64,000 nucleotides of DNA from Mucilaginibacter aquariorum. GTDB taxonomy: Bacteria > Bacteroidota > Bacteroidia > Sphingobacteriales > Sphingobacteriaceae. The position numbers and the translations under genes are program-made. Where the stretch lies: positions 186,001 to 250,000 of the forward strand of contig NZ_JANHOH010000003.1 in NCBI RefSeq assembly GCF_024498135.1. Direction: 5' to 3'. Shown here in pieces: positions 1-9,106 of the stretch (position 1 is its first letter; every line of letters starts with the position of its first letter). A model generated the notes under the pieces. That model made no database searches, was not told the origin of the DNA, and was given only the letters and a program-made list of their open reading frames with translations.

Positions 1-582
1 CAACTCCTCGCCGGCATCAGATAACGAAGCTGTGCCCCTTGCGCTGCCTTTTGCAATATTTGCCTGCATTTCGGTAGCATTATAAGAGCCGCGTTCACCT
101 ACCAGTTTCATATCAAATGAACCATCGGGTTGGCGGTTAAACCATTTGGCAACTAACAGATTAGCTATCTTTTTATCTTTTACAATTTTATCAGTTACAA
201 TAGGCATGTCGGCTGCATCTTTGTCTACAATACCCGCCGTTGCGCCCGATAACATATTGGCACCTAAGTTGGCCATGCCGCTTTTTTTGGTACCTGCAGT
301 TACTTTTTCTGCCTCGGTAAGCGCATATGGCGATGCGTTTACGGTACTTACGTCAATTGAATGATTATTATATTTATCGGGGAACGGCGCTTCGTGGTAT
401 GCTTTTATAACGGTTTCTTTCCTTGGGAAATCTTCAGATTCCAGCAGGATAAGGTGCAGCGAACTCCTGCGGTATTTTAACTCCGGGTGCTGATCTGTCG
501 TTGCGGGGGCCTGGGCATTTGCCCCAAAACTTAACCCTAAAAACAGGCTGAGTGCAATTGTTAACTTGTTTGTTTGTTTCAT
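1..582 (-). CDS. secreted protein of unknown function (3' end outside window)
   Basis: An open frame of 194 codons runs from an ATG at 580-582 off the left edge of the window, so the C-terminus is missing. The first ~24 residues form a classical signal peptide (MKQTNK, a hydrophobic stretch, then SFGANAQA), so the product is exported. The mature part contains RRSSLHLILLESEDFPR and later GSARGTASLSDAGEEL; I do not recognise a family. Coding is supported by the signal peptide and the unbroken frame. A weak Bacteroidota-type promoter lies at 663-690 on the same strand. No neighbour on the left is visible, so operon context is unknown. Confidence 0.75.
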   Translation of the reverse strand, partial: MKQTNKLTIALSLFLGLSFGANAQAPATTDQHPELKYRRSSLHLILLESEDFPRKETVIKAYHEAPFPDKYNNHSIDVSTVNASPYALTEAEKVTAGTKKSGMANLGANMLSGATAGIVDKDAADMPIVTDKIVKDKKIANLLVAKWFNRQPDGSFDMKLVGERGSYNATEMQANIAKGSARGTASLSDAGEEL

Positions 583-1162
583 GATGTGTTTAAGTGTGGT
601 TGATTATTATTTGGCTTTTTTAGCTATGCGTAATTATTGGCATAGCAGATTATTACCAATTTTAAAAGTAGGCGCAATTTGTTTTTACAACCCGAGTTAT
701 AATCCCATTTATTTAGGGTGTTTTCACCCGGAATAATATTAAAAATACAGGCAATATTTGTCCATTATACTTTTTAATAAGTACATCCTGATCGTATAAT
801 AAATCGCAATTTTATTTTCTTAATAAAAGCCTGATATCACTTATGTGATTTTGTACAGCATACTGATAATGCAGTGCGGGGGGACTTAAAGCGGAGAGAA
901 TTTTCAACAGCAATAGTTTCATATTTAAGGGTTTAAGTGTGATAAATATAAACCCATTTGATATACGCTGCAAGAAACAGCCCCTATTACATAGCAAAAT
1001 ACCCAGTAGTAGGTATGCGAAAACAAACATGTTTTTTTGAAATTATCACAGAAGATAATTTATGAACCTTTAATTATTGATAATAATTTCCTAAATAATA
1101 TATTTCATATATACTATTTTGTGAAAAAATATCTATTCAAAGTAAAAGGGTAAAATAAGCTA
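583..1162. other. gene-free AT-rich spacer of 580 bases
   Basis: It lies between the start of the truncated secreted gene and the end of priA, both on the minus strand. Apart from the weak promoter at 663-690 I see nothing convincing. A 72-codon frame at 812-1030 (minus) has no recognisable protein features. The stretch 1030-1160 is very AT-rich and has no clear G/C-stem terminator for priA. Confidence 0.5.
663..690 (-). promoter_or_regulatory. possible promoter of the truncated secreted gene
   Basis: Read on the minus strand, TTG (688-690) is followed after 17 bases by TACTTTTA (663-670), close to the Bacteroidota -33/-7 pattern TTG / TAnnTTTG. It lies about 80 bases before the ATG. The last base of the -7 box does not match, so this is tentative. 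Confidence 0.3.
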
Positions 1163-3652
1163 TCAATAAGGATCAACATCGGGCTGCACTATGCTGCCTT
1201 TGCTTAGCTTGGTGGTCTGAAACTGGGTAATAACATCTCTTATAATGGCCTTTGCCTTAACAATTGAAATGGTATCACGTTCAAACTTAAGCATGATAGA
1301 TTTGATGTAATAGTTACGGATACGATTAATAAGCGGTGCTTCGGGGCCTATAACGCGATCGCCAAAATGCTTCCGGAGTTCGTTGGCCAGGTACTCGGCC
1401 TGGTTATAAAGTATTTCGGGGTTTTTATGCTTAACATCCATATTAATAATACGGTAGTATGGCGGGTACTTAAAGCTTTTGCGCTCTTCCATCTCGGTGA
1501 AGTACAGGTCGCTGTAATCGTTCTCTATCACCTGTTTAATCACCCTGTGGTTAGGGTCGTAAGTCTGGATCACAACCTTGCCTTGTTTGCCCCTGCGCCC
1601 TGCCCTGCCGCTTACCTGGGCAAGCATTTGGTAGCTGCGCTCGTTAGCTCGATAATCAGGGTATTTTAAAAGGCTATCGGCATTTATGATACCGATAACG
1701 GTAACGTCTGCAAAATCAAGCCCTTTGGCTACCATTTGGGTACCTACTAAGATATCTATCTTTTTTTCCTCCAGATTGTTCAGGATAGTTTGCAACGAAT
1801 TACGAGACCGGGTAGTATCCAGGTCCATACGGGCCAGGCGAACGTTCGGCATAAGTACAGATAGTTCATCTTCCACCTTTTCGGTACCAAAACCTTTGTA
1901 CTCTAAATGGGTGGAGCCGCATGCCGGGCATATAGATGGCGTATCTTCCTTATAACCGCAATAGTGGCAGTGCAACTTGTGGCTATGCTTATGATAAGTT
2001 AAGCTTACATCGCAATTAATGCATTTCGGCGTATAGGCACATACCTTGCACATTAATACCGGTGCATACCCCCTGCGATTTTGAAACAGGATAACCTGCT
2101 CCTTATTATCCAGCGCCAGCTGAATATCCTGCATCAACACACTACTAAAGTGCGACTGCATGGTTTTGCGCTTGGTTTCTTCAGATATGCTTACCACCTC
2201 TATCAGTGGCAGTTGCACACCGCCATAACGTTCTGTTAATTCAACAAAACCATATTTGTGTACACGGGCATTATAATACGTTTCGAATGATGGCGTAGCC
2301 GAACCTAACAGCACCTTGCCCTTATACATATTAGCCAGGTAAATGGCCGCATCGCGGGCGTTGTAGCGTGGTGCAGGGTCAAATTGCTTGTAAGATGTTT
2401 CGTGCTCCTCATCAACAATTATCAAACCCAGATCGCTAAATGGCAGGAACACCGATGAGCGCGCCCCCAGTACTACTTTGTATTCATTGTTCAGTATCTT
2501 TTGCCAAACTTCCACCCGTTCGTTATCATTGAAGCGGGAATGATAAACGCCAATCGTTCCACCGAAATATACCCGCAGGCGTTCTATAATATGAGTGGTT
2601 AAAGCAATCTCGGGCAACAGGTAAAGTACCTGCCTGCCGGTGGCTATCATCTCCTCTATCAGTTTTATATAGATCTGCGTTTTACCTGATGATGTTACAC
2701 CATGCAGCAGCACCACATCCTTTTGTAAAAACTGTTCCTGCGTATCGGCAAGTGCAATTTCCTGTGCAGGGCTTAGTATAAAATTGCTTAGCTGGTCTTC
2801 ATCATCCTCATACCCCAGGCGACTAACATTCTTTTCCTCGGCAATAAAAACTTCTTTTTCTATCAGCGATTTTATGCTGGAATCGCCTGAGCCGCTTTCT
2901 TCTATCAACTCGCTTTTTGAGACTGCTTTTTGCTGGCGCGATAATTTAATGAAAGCCAAAACTGCATCAGCCTGTTTTGGCGCGCGTTTTTCCAGGATCA
3001 TGAAAAGCTCTTTAAGGCTCTCCTGATTATGATAAACTGGGTTTAGGGTTAGATATGTACGTTTACGGGGTTTATACCGCTCGCTAACCTCTTCGGATAT
3101 GGTAACAATATTTTTCTCGAACAGCGATTTCAATATCGGCATCACCGTTTTTTGTCCCAGCAGCTTTGCTATATCGCTAATGGTTAGCTCGGGCTGTATG
3201 TCAAGCGCTTCGGTTATCAGGTATTCTTTATCGTTTAAGGCCGCTTTATCATACTCAAAATCCTTATTGAGCATCACCTTGGTTTCGCTGGCCAGCTTTA
3301 GGGCTGATGGCAGCGCGGCGTTCATCACTTCGCCTTCATTACACATATAATATTCGGCCAGCCACTGCCAAAACTGCAGCTGGCGTTGTGTAACAACAGG
3401 TTGTTCGTCTAAAATATCTATGATGTATTTTGCCTCGTACTTTTCGGGGGCATGCTCCGTTATAGTTGATACAACAGCTGTATAAAGTTTGCTTTTGCCA
3501 AACTGCACCACTACCCTTTTGCCAATAGCAATGGCATTATTTAGTTCGAACGGAACGCGGTAAGTATAGTTACGGCTTATAGCTAAGGGTAAAATCACCT
3601 CAACAAAGAGTGTTTTACGGGTAGCTTGTAAACCATCGGCAAATTCTAACAT
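1163..3652 (-). CDS. priA: primosomal protein N' (replication restart helicase PriA)
   Basis: 829 residues. PriA is the 3'-5' DNA helicase that reloads the replisome at stalled forks. An N-terminal 3'-end DNA-binding region (first ~100 residues, with YTYRVPFEL) precedes a superfamily-2 helicase core: Walker A GVTSSGKT near residue 320 and Walker B DEEH near 414. A zinc-binding segment with eight cysteines in four CxxC pairs lies at about 535-585 (from CKVCAYTPKC to CPACG). GTQMVAKGLDF and the arginine-rich QVSGRAGR are the later helicase motifs. All motifs are intact and the length suits the family. The start ATG is 4 bases after the stop of the upstream DUF423 gene, so the two are probably co-transcribed. 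Confidence 0.97.
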   Translation of the reverse strand: MLEFADGLQATRKTLFVEVILPLAISRNYTYRVPFELNNAIAIGKRVVVQFGKSKLYTAVVSTITEHAPEKYEAKYIIDILDEQPVVTQRQLQFWQWLAEYYMCNEGEVMNAALPSALKLASETKVMLNKDFEYDKAALNDKEYLITEALDIQPELTISDIAKLLGQKTVMPILKSLFEKNIVTISEEVSERYKPRKRTYLTLNPVYHNQESLKELFMILEKRAPKQADAVLAFIKLSRQQKAVSKSELIEESGSGDSSIKSLIEKEVFIAEEKNVSRLGYEDDEDQLSNFILSPAQEIALADTQEQFLQKDVVLLHGVTSSGKTQIYIKLIEEMIATGRQVLYLLPEIALTTHIIERLRVYFGGTIGVYHSRFNDNERVEVWQKILNNEYKVVLGARSSVFLPFSDLGLIIVDEEHETSYKQFDPAPRYNARDAAIYLANMYKGKVLLGSATPSFETYYNARVHKYGFVELTERYGGVQLPLIEVVSISEETKRKTMQSHFSSVLMQDIQLALDNKEQVILFQNRRGYAPVLMCKVCAYTPKCINCDVSLTYHKHSHKLHCHYCGYKEDTPSICPACGSTHLEYKGFGTEKVEDELSVLMPNVRLARMDLDTTRSRNSLQTILNNLEEKKIDILVGTQMVAKGLDFADVTVIGIINADSLLKYPDYRANERSYQMLAQVSGRAGRRGKQGKVVIQTYDPNHRVIKQVIENDYSDLYFTEMEERKSFKYPPYYRIINMDVKHKNPEILYNQAEYLANELRKHFGDRVIGPEAPLINRIRNYYIKSIMLKFERDTISIVKAKAIIRDVITQFQTTKLSKGSIVQPDVDPY

Positions 3653-3656
3653 CAGT

Positions 3657-4043
3657 TTATTTGTTTCTGAAAGCAGCGAAAGCTAAAAATATCCATCCTA
3701 TGATGAACAGCAACCCACCAATTGGTGTTATAGGGCCTAATACGGCTAAGCCCGGCATACCTATCAGATCGCGGCAAGCTAATAAGTATAGCGAGCCCGA
3801 AAACAACAGTATGCCAAAGGTGAACAGGTAATAAGTGCTCACTATCACCTTGTTTTTAAAACGGGTAAAGGTTGATAAAAACAGCAGGGCAAATACGTGA
3901 TAAAACTGATATTGTACGGCGGTTTGCCAAACTTCGAGCTGGCGTGCTGATAACGAAGCCTTTAAGGCGTGGGCACCAAAAGCACCGGCAATTACGGCCA
4001 ATGCACCCAGTAGCGATGCTGTAATTATTATTTGTTTGTTCAT
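3657..4043 (-). CDS. DUF423 family small membrane protein
   Basis: 128 residues from the ATG at 4041-4043. The open frame extends nine codons further to a TTG, but the ATG gives the usual family beginning (MNKQIIITASLLGALAVIAG). The glycine-rich segment GAFGAHALK in the first helix, four hydrophobic helices and the PITPIGG loop before the last helix are typical of DUF423 (YgdD/YwdK-like) inner-membrane proteins, whose function is unknown. The stop is only 4 bases before priA; the pairing is positional and does not by itself show a shared role. Confidence 0.88.
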   Translation of the reverse strand: MNKQIIITASLLGALAVIAGAFGAHALKASLSARQLEVWQTAVQYQFYHVFALLFLSTFTRFKNKVIVSTYYLFTFGILLFSGSLYLLACRDLIGMPGLAVLGPITPIGGLLFIIGWIFLAFAAFRNK

Positions 4044-4110
4044 GCAGATATAAAAGGCTAAGTTAACCAAATGTGGTGAAAGGTGAAACCGCTACGCGAT
4101 TTCCTGCTCT

Positions 4111-4145
4111 ATCACTAATTCAATAATTCACTAAATCACTAAATA
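4111..4145. repeat. degenerate ATTCACTAA-type direct repeat
   Basis: The divergent spacer before the gene at 4177 contains three imperfect copies of a word like TTCACTAA (ATCACTAATTC, AATTCACTAA, ATCACTAA). The reverse complement of the same word forms the regular array at 9983-10037. It is a low-complexity repeat with no obvious function. Confidence 0.5.
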
Positions 4146-4176
4146 ATAACTTCTAACTTGCACACGCAACCACAGA

Positions 4177-5775
4177 ATGAAACGACTGATAGTTATTACT
4201 TTAATTTTAGTTGCCGCAACTGCATATATAACCGTTAAGTATTTTAAAAACTTAAACACATCGGGTATGCATGCCGGTAATGTTATGCGCACAATTCCCG
4301 ATAATGCCGCCATTGTATTTGAGTTTACCAACGAAAAAAGCTTTTACGACATTTACACCGGTAATACACTGCTAAGCAATTTTATTGGTGAAGAAAAAAT
4401 AAACGATCTGGATACGGTACGTAATGTGCTGTTTGGTAATGCAGCGCTTAATCCGCTTTTTAATGGCCGTAATGTGTTTGTATCGGTACAACCATCACAA
4501 AACAACCAGCTTGATTTGCTGCTTACGGTATCGGCAGGTAAAGATATTGACCTTACAGAGTTTGATAAGCTGGCTAAACAACAAAAAACCGGCATGTTGA
4601 TAACACCACTAAAAATTGGTGATAAACATGGTTACAATATCTTCTTTAACTCGTTAAAAAAGCGCTTTTATATTATAAATATCGATGCTAATATATTTGC
4701 CGGTAGTTTCTCAAAAGAACTGATCACCCAAAATGCAAATTATAAGGCTGATAGGGAGAAACAAGCGTTTATGCTTTTGCCCGAGCAGCAAAACTCCAAC
4801 TCGCTGGCCAACCTGTATATAAATTACCAGCATCTTGATCCCCTGTTTGCCCAGCTTTTTAAAAACAGCAATACCGATATATTTAAGCCTTTTAGGTTGT
4901 TGCCTGCATTGGCTGCCTTAAATCTTAATTTTAAAAATGATGCTGTAATGTTTAGCGGTTACACCAATATTCAAACGCATAAAGCGGGCACCTATTTAAA
5001 CGTTTTTGCCAATCAACAACCTGTTACCAATCAGTTAAAAGAACTATACCCTTCAACAACGGCATATGCTTTAAATCTGTCAGCATCGGATCCTGTTAAA
5101 TTCTCTGCTGACCTATCAGACTTTCAAAATAAAGCTGGCTTACAAGCCGAAAAAGATGCTTTATTCGCCAAAATTAAAACCGAAACAGGAATTAATTTAA
5201 AACAAGAATTTGCACAATTGCTGGGCAGCGAGTTTGCTGTGATAACAACCCGTTACCAGGAAAAAATAGCTATAATAACCGTTAAAAATGGCTCTAAGTT
5301 ACAACCGTTTATGACTAATATAAGCAGAATGATAACCGATGATGTGGGTCAGTTTAACTACGCTAAACTACCTTATTTTTTATTGGGCGATGCTTTTAAC
5401 GCTTTCAGGAAACCCTATTTTCGGATTATTGATAATTACCTGATATTGGCAAACAGCACAAAAGAACTGGATAGTTATAATGACACCTACTTTAACCGTA
5501 AGTTTTTGAATAAAACAGAACAGTATGTAAAGTTTGATAATTTATTGGCCGAACGTAGCAATGTTGCCTTTTTTATCCACTTTAAAAACGCGCAGCCAAT
5601 ATTAAGATATGGTTTAAAGGATGAATTTTATTTTGCCTATAAAAACAATTCATTATCCTGGAAGAACTTTTACGCCGCATCTTATCAGTTTGCTGCAACC
5701 GACAAGAATTTTTACACAAACTTTTGCTTGTTACAAAACATGCCCGATACTACTGTTAATAAAAACATTGACTAA
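4177..5775 (+). CDS. membrane-anchored periplasmic protein of unknown function
   Basis: 532 residues. One N-terminal hydrophobic helix (residues 3-20) without a clear cleavage site suggests an inner-membrane anchor with a large periplasmic part. The body opens with IPDNAAIVFEFTN and has alternating beta-rich stretches, resembling the loosely defined DUF3352-like proteins of Bacteroidota, but I cannot assign a family with confidence. It is followed after 114 bases by a DUF5723-type outer-membrane protein on the same strand, so the two may form an envelope unit. The start ATG is the first in frame and leads straight into the anchor. Function unknown. Confidence 0.8.
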   Translation: MKRLIVITLILVAATAYITVKYFKNLNTSGMHAGNVMRTIPDNAAIVFEFTNEKSFYDIYTGNTLLSNFIGEEKINDLDTVRNVLFGNAALNPLFNGRNVFVSVQPSQNNQLDLLLTVSAGKDIDLTEFDKLAKQQKTGMLITPLKIGDKHGYNIFFNSLKKRFYIINIDANIFAGSFSKELITQNANYKADREKQAFMLLPEQQNSNSLANLYINYQHLDPLFAQLFKNSNTDIFKPFRLLPALAALNLNFKNDAVMFSGYTNIQTHKAGTYLNVFANQQPVTNQLKELYPSTTAYALNLSASDPVKFSADLSDFQNKAGLQAEKDALFAKIKTETGINLKQEFAQLLGSEFAVITTRYQEKIAIITVKNGSKLQPFMTNISRMITDDVGQFNYAKLPYFLLGDAFNAFRKPYFRIIDNYLILANSTKELDSYNDTYFNRKFLNKTEQYVKFDNLLAERSNVAFFIHFKNAQPILRYGLKDEFYFAYKNNSLSWKNFYAASYQFAATDKNFYTNFCLLQNMPDTTVNKNID

Positions 5776-5889
5776 AAAACATATTACACACAACCCAAAA
5801 GGCATAAATACGTTAAAAGGATATATATTAGTTGACAAATTTAAGCTCTTAATTAGGCAACCATAAATCAACAGGTATTGCGAACGTGT

Positions 5890-7335
5890 ATGAAGTATTT
5901 TTTATTGGTTATTTGCTTTTTATTTATTTCAGTTAAAACTTTTAGCCAGCAGTTTTCCCAGTATAATACAGGTACCTTATTCGATTCGTTTGAGAACCCT
6001 GCACAAGCGGTATTTATTCCCGATACAAGCAATAAAATAGCCTTTAACTTTTTCATCCCCAACTTCAACAGTAATTTATATGTTACCGGCAACGCACAGG
6101 TGCCTCTTAAAAGTCGTGCTTTTACCGGCAGATATTTAAACACCGGCTTAACCATAGGCGAAAATAGATTTAGCCGGGCAAATGCAAACGCTAATATCTA
6201 CCTGATAATGTTTAAGGTTTTCAACAGTTTAGATGGCAACCAGGAGGTGGGGGTTTCTGTGCAAACACGCGCGGAAGGCCGGGGGCTTTTTACCGATGAA
6301 ACTTTATTATTGCTTAATGGCAGCAATGGCTTTACCAATAATGATTATTCAAACATATTTAATAACAGCTATACTGCTCAAAGCTATCATCAAATAAGCG
6401 TGACCTATCGCGAAAAAATCAGCAAAAAATTTGCTTTAGGTATTAAATTAAGCGGGTTATTAGGGATACAATATCAGCAATTACGGATAGACCAGTCGCA
6501 CATTACGTTTAACCGGGCAAATGACGCTGCCGACATTACTTTACAGGGCAGGTACCGTATTAACTATACATCGGGCGATTTTGACAAACACGATCTGCTT
6601 CCATCGTTCAAAAGCCCGGGCGCTGCAATAAGCATCGGTACAGCATTACGCACTCGCGACAACTTCAATTTACAGTTAAACGTAAAAGACCTTGGCTTTA
6701 TACATTGGAACAAACGATCGAGGGTTAGTGATTTTAATACAATGCGTACCGCGCCGGATATTAGTACCGCCAGAAGGGAAGATAACTTGTATGCAACGAC
6801 TTATCAGATAATCCGCTCGGCTGATGAAATACAGTCCTTTGTCACCCCTACTAACGGCATAATAGAACTAAGTGCCAACAAATTGTACTGGTTAGATTAT
6901 GACAAACGATTAAGATACTCGCCTACGTTTATCCTTCAAAAGGAGGTATTTTACGATGGCTACACAGCAGCCCTTGTAAACCCTATCCAATATAACAACC
7001 TGGTGGGCACATTAACCGCATCATATAATAACTACGGAATATTCAACGCAGGTCTGCAATTCATGGTAAAATCGCCCAATGTGGAGTTTTATATTGGCAG
7101 CGACAGGATAATGCAATCAGCCAGCTTTTTGGGAGCTGCCCGTAAAAGCGATTCGCAAATAAACAAAAACGCGGCATATTCAGGTGCCGATTTCTTTTTA
7201 GGCTTCTCGCTAAAATTTGGGCGATTGATTGAGCACCCACTAAACAGCAGTTACATGCCATTGGGCGATAGGCCGGGATTTATAACCCGTATATGGAATG
7301 GCATATTTCACCCCGGGCGGGATGATGGCGATTAA
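5890..7335 (+). CDS. DUF5723-like outer-membrane barrel protein
   Basis: 481 residues from the ATG at 5890; the frame begins at a TTG four codons earlier, but the ATG gives a clean signal peptide (MKYFLLVICFLFISVKTFSQ). The mature protein begins like PorP/SprF-type proteins (QFSQYNTGTLFDSFENPAQA), then has many short amphipathic strands typical of an outer-membrane barrel, with FALGIKLSGLLG and LQLNVKDLGFIHW as strand-like segments. This matches the DUF5723 family of Bacteroidota, whose role is unknown. Its stop codon directly abuts the stop of convergent tsaB with no bases between, leaving no room for a terminator outside the coding regions. Confidence 0.82.
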   Translation: MKYFLLVICFLFISVKTFSQQFSQYNTGTLFDSFENPAQAVFIPDTSNKIAFNFFIPNFNSNLYVTGNAQVPLKSRAFTGRYLNTGLTIGENRFSRANANANIYLIMFKVFNSLDGNQEVGVSVQTRAEGRGLFTDETLLLLNGSNGFTNNDYSNIFNNSYTAQSYHQISVTYREKISKKFALGIKLSGLLGIQYQQLRIDQSHITFNRANDAADITLQGRYRINYTSGDFDKHDLLPSFKSPGAAISIGTALRTRDNFNLQLNVKDLGFIHWNKRSRVSDFNTMRTAPDISTARREDNLYATTYQIIRSADEIQSFVTPTNGIIELSANKLYWLDYDKRLRYSPTFILQKEVFYDGYTAALVNPIQYNNLVGTLTASYNNYGIFNAGLQFMVKSPNVEFYIGSDRIMQSASFLGAARKSDSQINKNAAYSGADFFLGFSLKFGRLIEHPLNSSYMPLGDRPGFITRIWNGIFHPGRDDGD

Positions 7336-8019
7336 TTAGACCCCGGCTTTTTTACCGGCAATAAAATCTTTAAGGTAATAAGGCTCAAAATAAGCTACAT
7401 CTACAAAATCGGCACGGTTAAATTTATTTGCCGCAATTTGGGTAAGGTGTGTTGCCGAATTTGAAAAATTGGGCAGGAATTGCGCATTAGGGTTATCTCC
7501 TAAAGCCTCTTTGCATTTATCGGCGCCATCACCAAAAAACAATACCTTATTTTCAGCAAGGATATCGCTAAAGCTGTTGCCTTCTATAATTTCGGCAGCG
7601 GTGGTTTTTACTACCTCGCCTGCTGCATTAAATACAGCTGTGTAAACCTCCATACGGCGGGCATCGATCATTGGGCACAGTAATATATCACTATCGATAG
7701 CATTATCTTGCGCTACACCGTTGGCCATGGCCGCTAATGTTTCTACAGCTATAAGCGGTTTATCTAACGCGAAGCATAAACCTTTCGCAGTTGATACCCC
7801 AATACGTAAACCTGTGTAAGAACCCGGCCCGCAGCTTACCGCAACGGCATCTAAACCGGCGTAAGTAGTATTGATTTGCGCCAGTATCTCGTCAATATAA
7901 ACAGTAATAACCTCGGCATGGATGTTACGGGCATTTATCTCTTTAAAAGCCAATACTTGCCCATCGTGCGCCAATGCTACCGAGCATGATGTTGTTGCTG
8001 TTTCTATTTGTAATATCAT
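7336..8019 (-). CDS. tsaB: tRNA threonylcarbamoyladenosine biosynthesis protein TsaB
   Basis: 227 residues. TsaB is the scaffold partner of TsaD in making t6A at position 37 of ANN-decoding tRNAs. The N-terminal ASKHA-fold start MILQIETATTSCSVAL, the RNIHAE segment, and the family block SCGPGSYTGLRIG (about residues 62-74) are all present and intact. Length is normal. It lies 90 bases downstream of yidD on the same strand and may be the last gene of the rpmH-rnpA-yidD transcript, although the spacer contains an inverted repeat. The ATG at 8017-8019 is the obvious start. Confidence 0.95.
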   Translation of the reverse strand: MILQIETATTSCSVALAHDGQVLAFKEINARNIHAEVITVYIDEILAQINTTYAGLDAVAVSCGPGSYTGLRIGVSTAKGLCFALDKPLIAVETLAAMANGVAQDNAIDSDILLCPMIDARRMEVYTAVFNAAGEVVKTTAAEIIEGNSFSDILAENKVLFFGDGADKCKEALGDNPNAQFLPNFSNSATHLTQIAANKFNRADFVDVAYFEPYYLKDFIAGKKAGV

Positions 8020-8024
8020 GTGTT

Positions 8025-8105
8025 AAGTCAAAAGTAAAAATTCAAAATTCAAAAAATGGAAGTCATAACCAGTTGAGCGGTTTTTGACTTTTAACTTTTG
8101 AATTA
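8025..8105. repeat. A/T-rich inverted repeat in the yidD-tsaB spacer
   Basis: AAGTCAAAAG at 8025-8034 is matched in inverted orientation by TTTTTGACTT at 8081-8090, and copies of TTCAAAA (8041-8047) are matched by TTTTGAA (8096-8102). The arms are made of repeated short words rather than one perfect stem. It may form a weak hairpin between the two genes. Confidence 0.45.
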
Positions 8106-8109
8106 CAGA

Positions 8110-8352
8110 TCAAGGTACCGGATCGTGCCCGTGCCCACCCCATGGGTTGCAGCTGGCAATGCGTTTTATAGTTAGCCACCCGCCTTTAAACGCGCCATGT
8201 TTTTTAATAGCTTCCACCCCGTATTGCGAGCATGTAGGCGTATAGCGGCATGATGCCCCTGTTAAAGGCGAAATAAAGTACTGGTATATCTTTATCAGCA
8301 ACAAGAAAATTGCTCCTATTATGCCTTTAAATATATCCCACAAAAATTTCAT
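8110..8352 (-). CDS. yidD: membrane protein insertion efficiency factor YidD
   Basis: 80 residues. YidD is a small membrane-associated protein that helps the YidC insertase. The family signature is present: an N-terminal amphipathic/hydrophobic helix followed by [20 protein letters not shown], then the C-terminal [14 protein letters not shown]. All three conserved cysteines are there. The start codon overlaps the rnpA stop by 4 bases (ATGA), so translation is probably coupled. The rpmH-rnpA-yidD order is widely conserved in bacteria. Confidence 0.97.
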   Translation of the reverse strand: MKFLWDIFKGIIGAIFLLLIKIYQYFISPLTGASCRYTPTCSQYGVEAIKKHGAFKGGWLTIKRIASCNPWGGHGHDPVP

Positions 8353-8732
8353 TTAACAACCTCCCCTGCAAGCTGTGTTAAAAGCTTAAGCATCTTTTTT
8401 TCAAAAAATTCATATGGGGAAATTTCTTTGCCAATGTAACTTATTGATAATACCAGCTTTTTACCGCTGCTATTTAATACATTGTACAATTGCGCTTGTT
8501 TATTAAGCCGGTAGGCTTCGCGCATGCGGCGTTTAACCAGGTTACGGTCTACCGCGCGTTTATAACGCTTCTTGGCAACAGAAAAAACTATTTGCACAGG
8601 GAATTGCTGCTCACCATCGGTAAGCATCCACGAAGCTTTAAAGGGATAACACAAAAAAGAAGAACCGTTATGAAAAAGCCCGTCAATAAGCTTTTTGTTA
8701 CATAACCGTTCTTCTTTTTTAAAAGTATACAT
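8349..8732 (-). CDS. rnpA: ribonuclease P protein component
   Basis: 127 residues from the ATG at 8730-8732 ([14 protein letters not shown]). The open frame extends 23 codons upstream, but the shorter form matches the family, whose members begin with F-K-K/R-E-R-L. The protein subunit of RNase P helps the RNA subunit process pre-tRNA 5' ends. The RNP-binding motif [13 protein letters not shown] is intact (about residues 64-76), as are [13 protein letters not shown] and the C-terminal helix. It follows rpmH after 75 bases and overlaps yidD by 4 bases. Confidence 0.96.
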   Translation of the reverse strand: MYTFKKEERLCNKKLIDGLFHNGSSFLCYPFKASWMLTDGEQQFPVQIVFSVAKKRYKRAVDRNLVKRRMREAYRLNKQAQLYNVLNSSGKKLVLSISYIGKEISPYEFFEKKMLKLLTQLAGEVVK

Positions 8733-8807
8733 AGTTGTTGATGCTGAACCGAAATAATGTTTTACACAAGCGGTTCGGCCCCTTTTACAAGGGGTTAACA
8801 ACCAGAA

Positions 8808-8966
8808 TTATGCTTTGTGGCTGCGTTCGTCAGAAACAGTTAATCTTTTTCTGCCTTTTGCTCTTCTTGCTGCAAGTATCCTTCTGCCATTAGCAGTTGA
8901 CATACGCTCACGGAAACCGTGTTTATTTCTTCTTTTCCTTTGTGAGGGCTGAAACGTTCTTTTCAT
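8808..8966 (-). CDS. rpmH: 50S ribosomal protein L34
   Basis: 52 residues read directly from the sequence. It begins [18 protein letters not shown], continues [20 protein letters not shown] and ends [14 protein letters not shown]. This is a full-length L34, the small basic protein of the large ribosomal subunit, with every conserved block. It heads the rpmH-rnpA-yidD cluster and has an excellent promoter at 9016-9046. No dnaA lies beside it, unlike the arrangement in many other phyla. Confidence 0.98.
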   Translation of the reverse strand: MKRTFQPSQRKRRNKHGFRERMSTANGRRILAARRAKGRKRLTVSDERSHKA

Positions 8967-9015
8967 GATATATTTTTATTCTTTATGCTATTCGTCGTTT
9001 AAAAAAACAAGAGCG

Positions 9016-9046
9016 CAAATGTAGCCTTTTTTTTAGTTTTTTCAAA
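9016..9046 (-). promoter_or_regulatory. promoter of rpmH-rnpA-yidD
   Basis: On the minus strand TTTG (9043-9046) is followed after exactly 19 bases by TACATTTG (9016-9023), a perfect match to the Bacteroidota housekeeping pattern (TTTG at -33, TAnnTTTG at -7). Transcription would start near 9010, giving a leader of about 44 bases before rpmH. Confidence 0.75.
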
Positions 9047-9106
9047 TACAAATGTGGTTATTTGATAACGGATATTTATTAACATATTAACATATATATT
9101 TTAGCT

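Noticed and set aside
812..1030. 72-codon frame in the spacer upstream of the truncated secreted gene
   Set aside because: Hydrophobic start but no conserved features, AT-rich context and no promoter.
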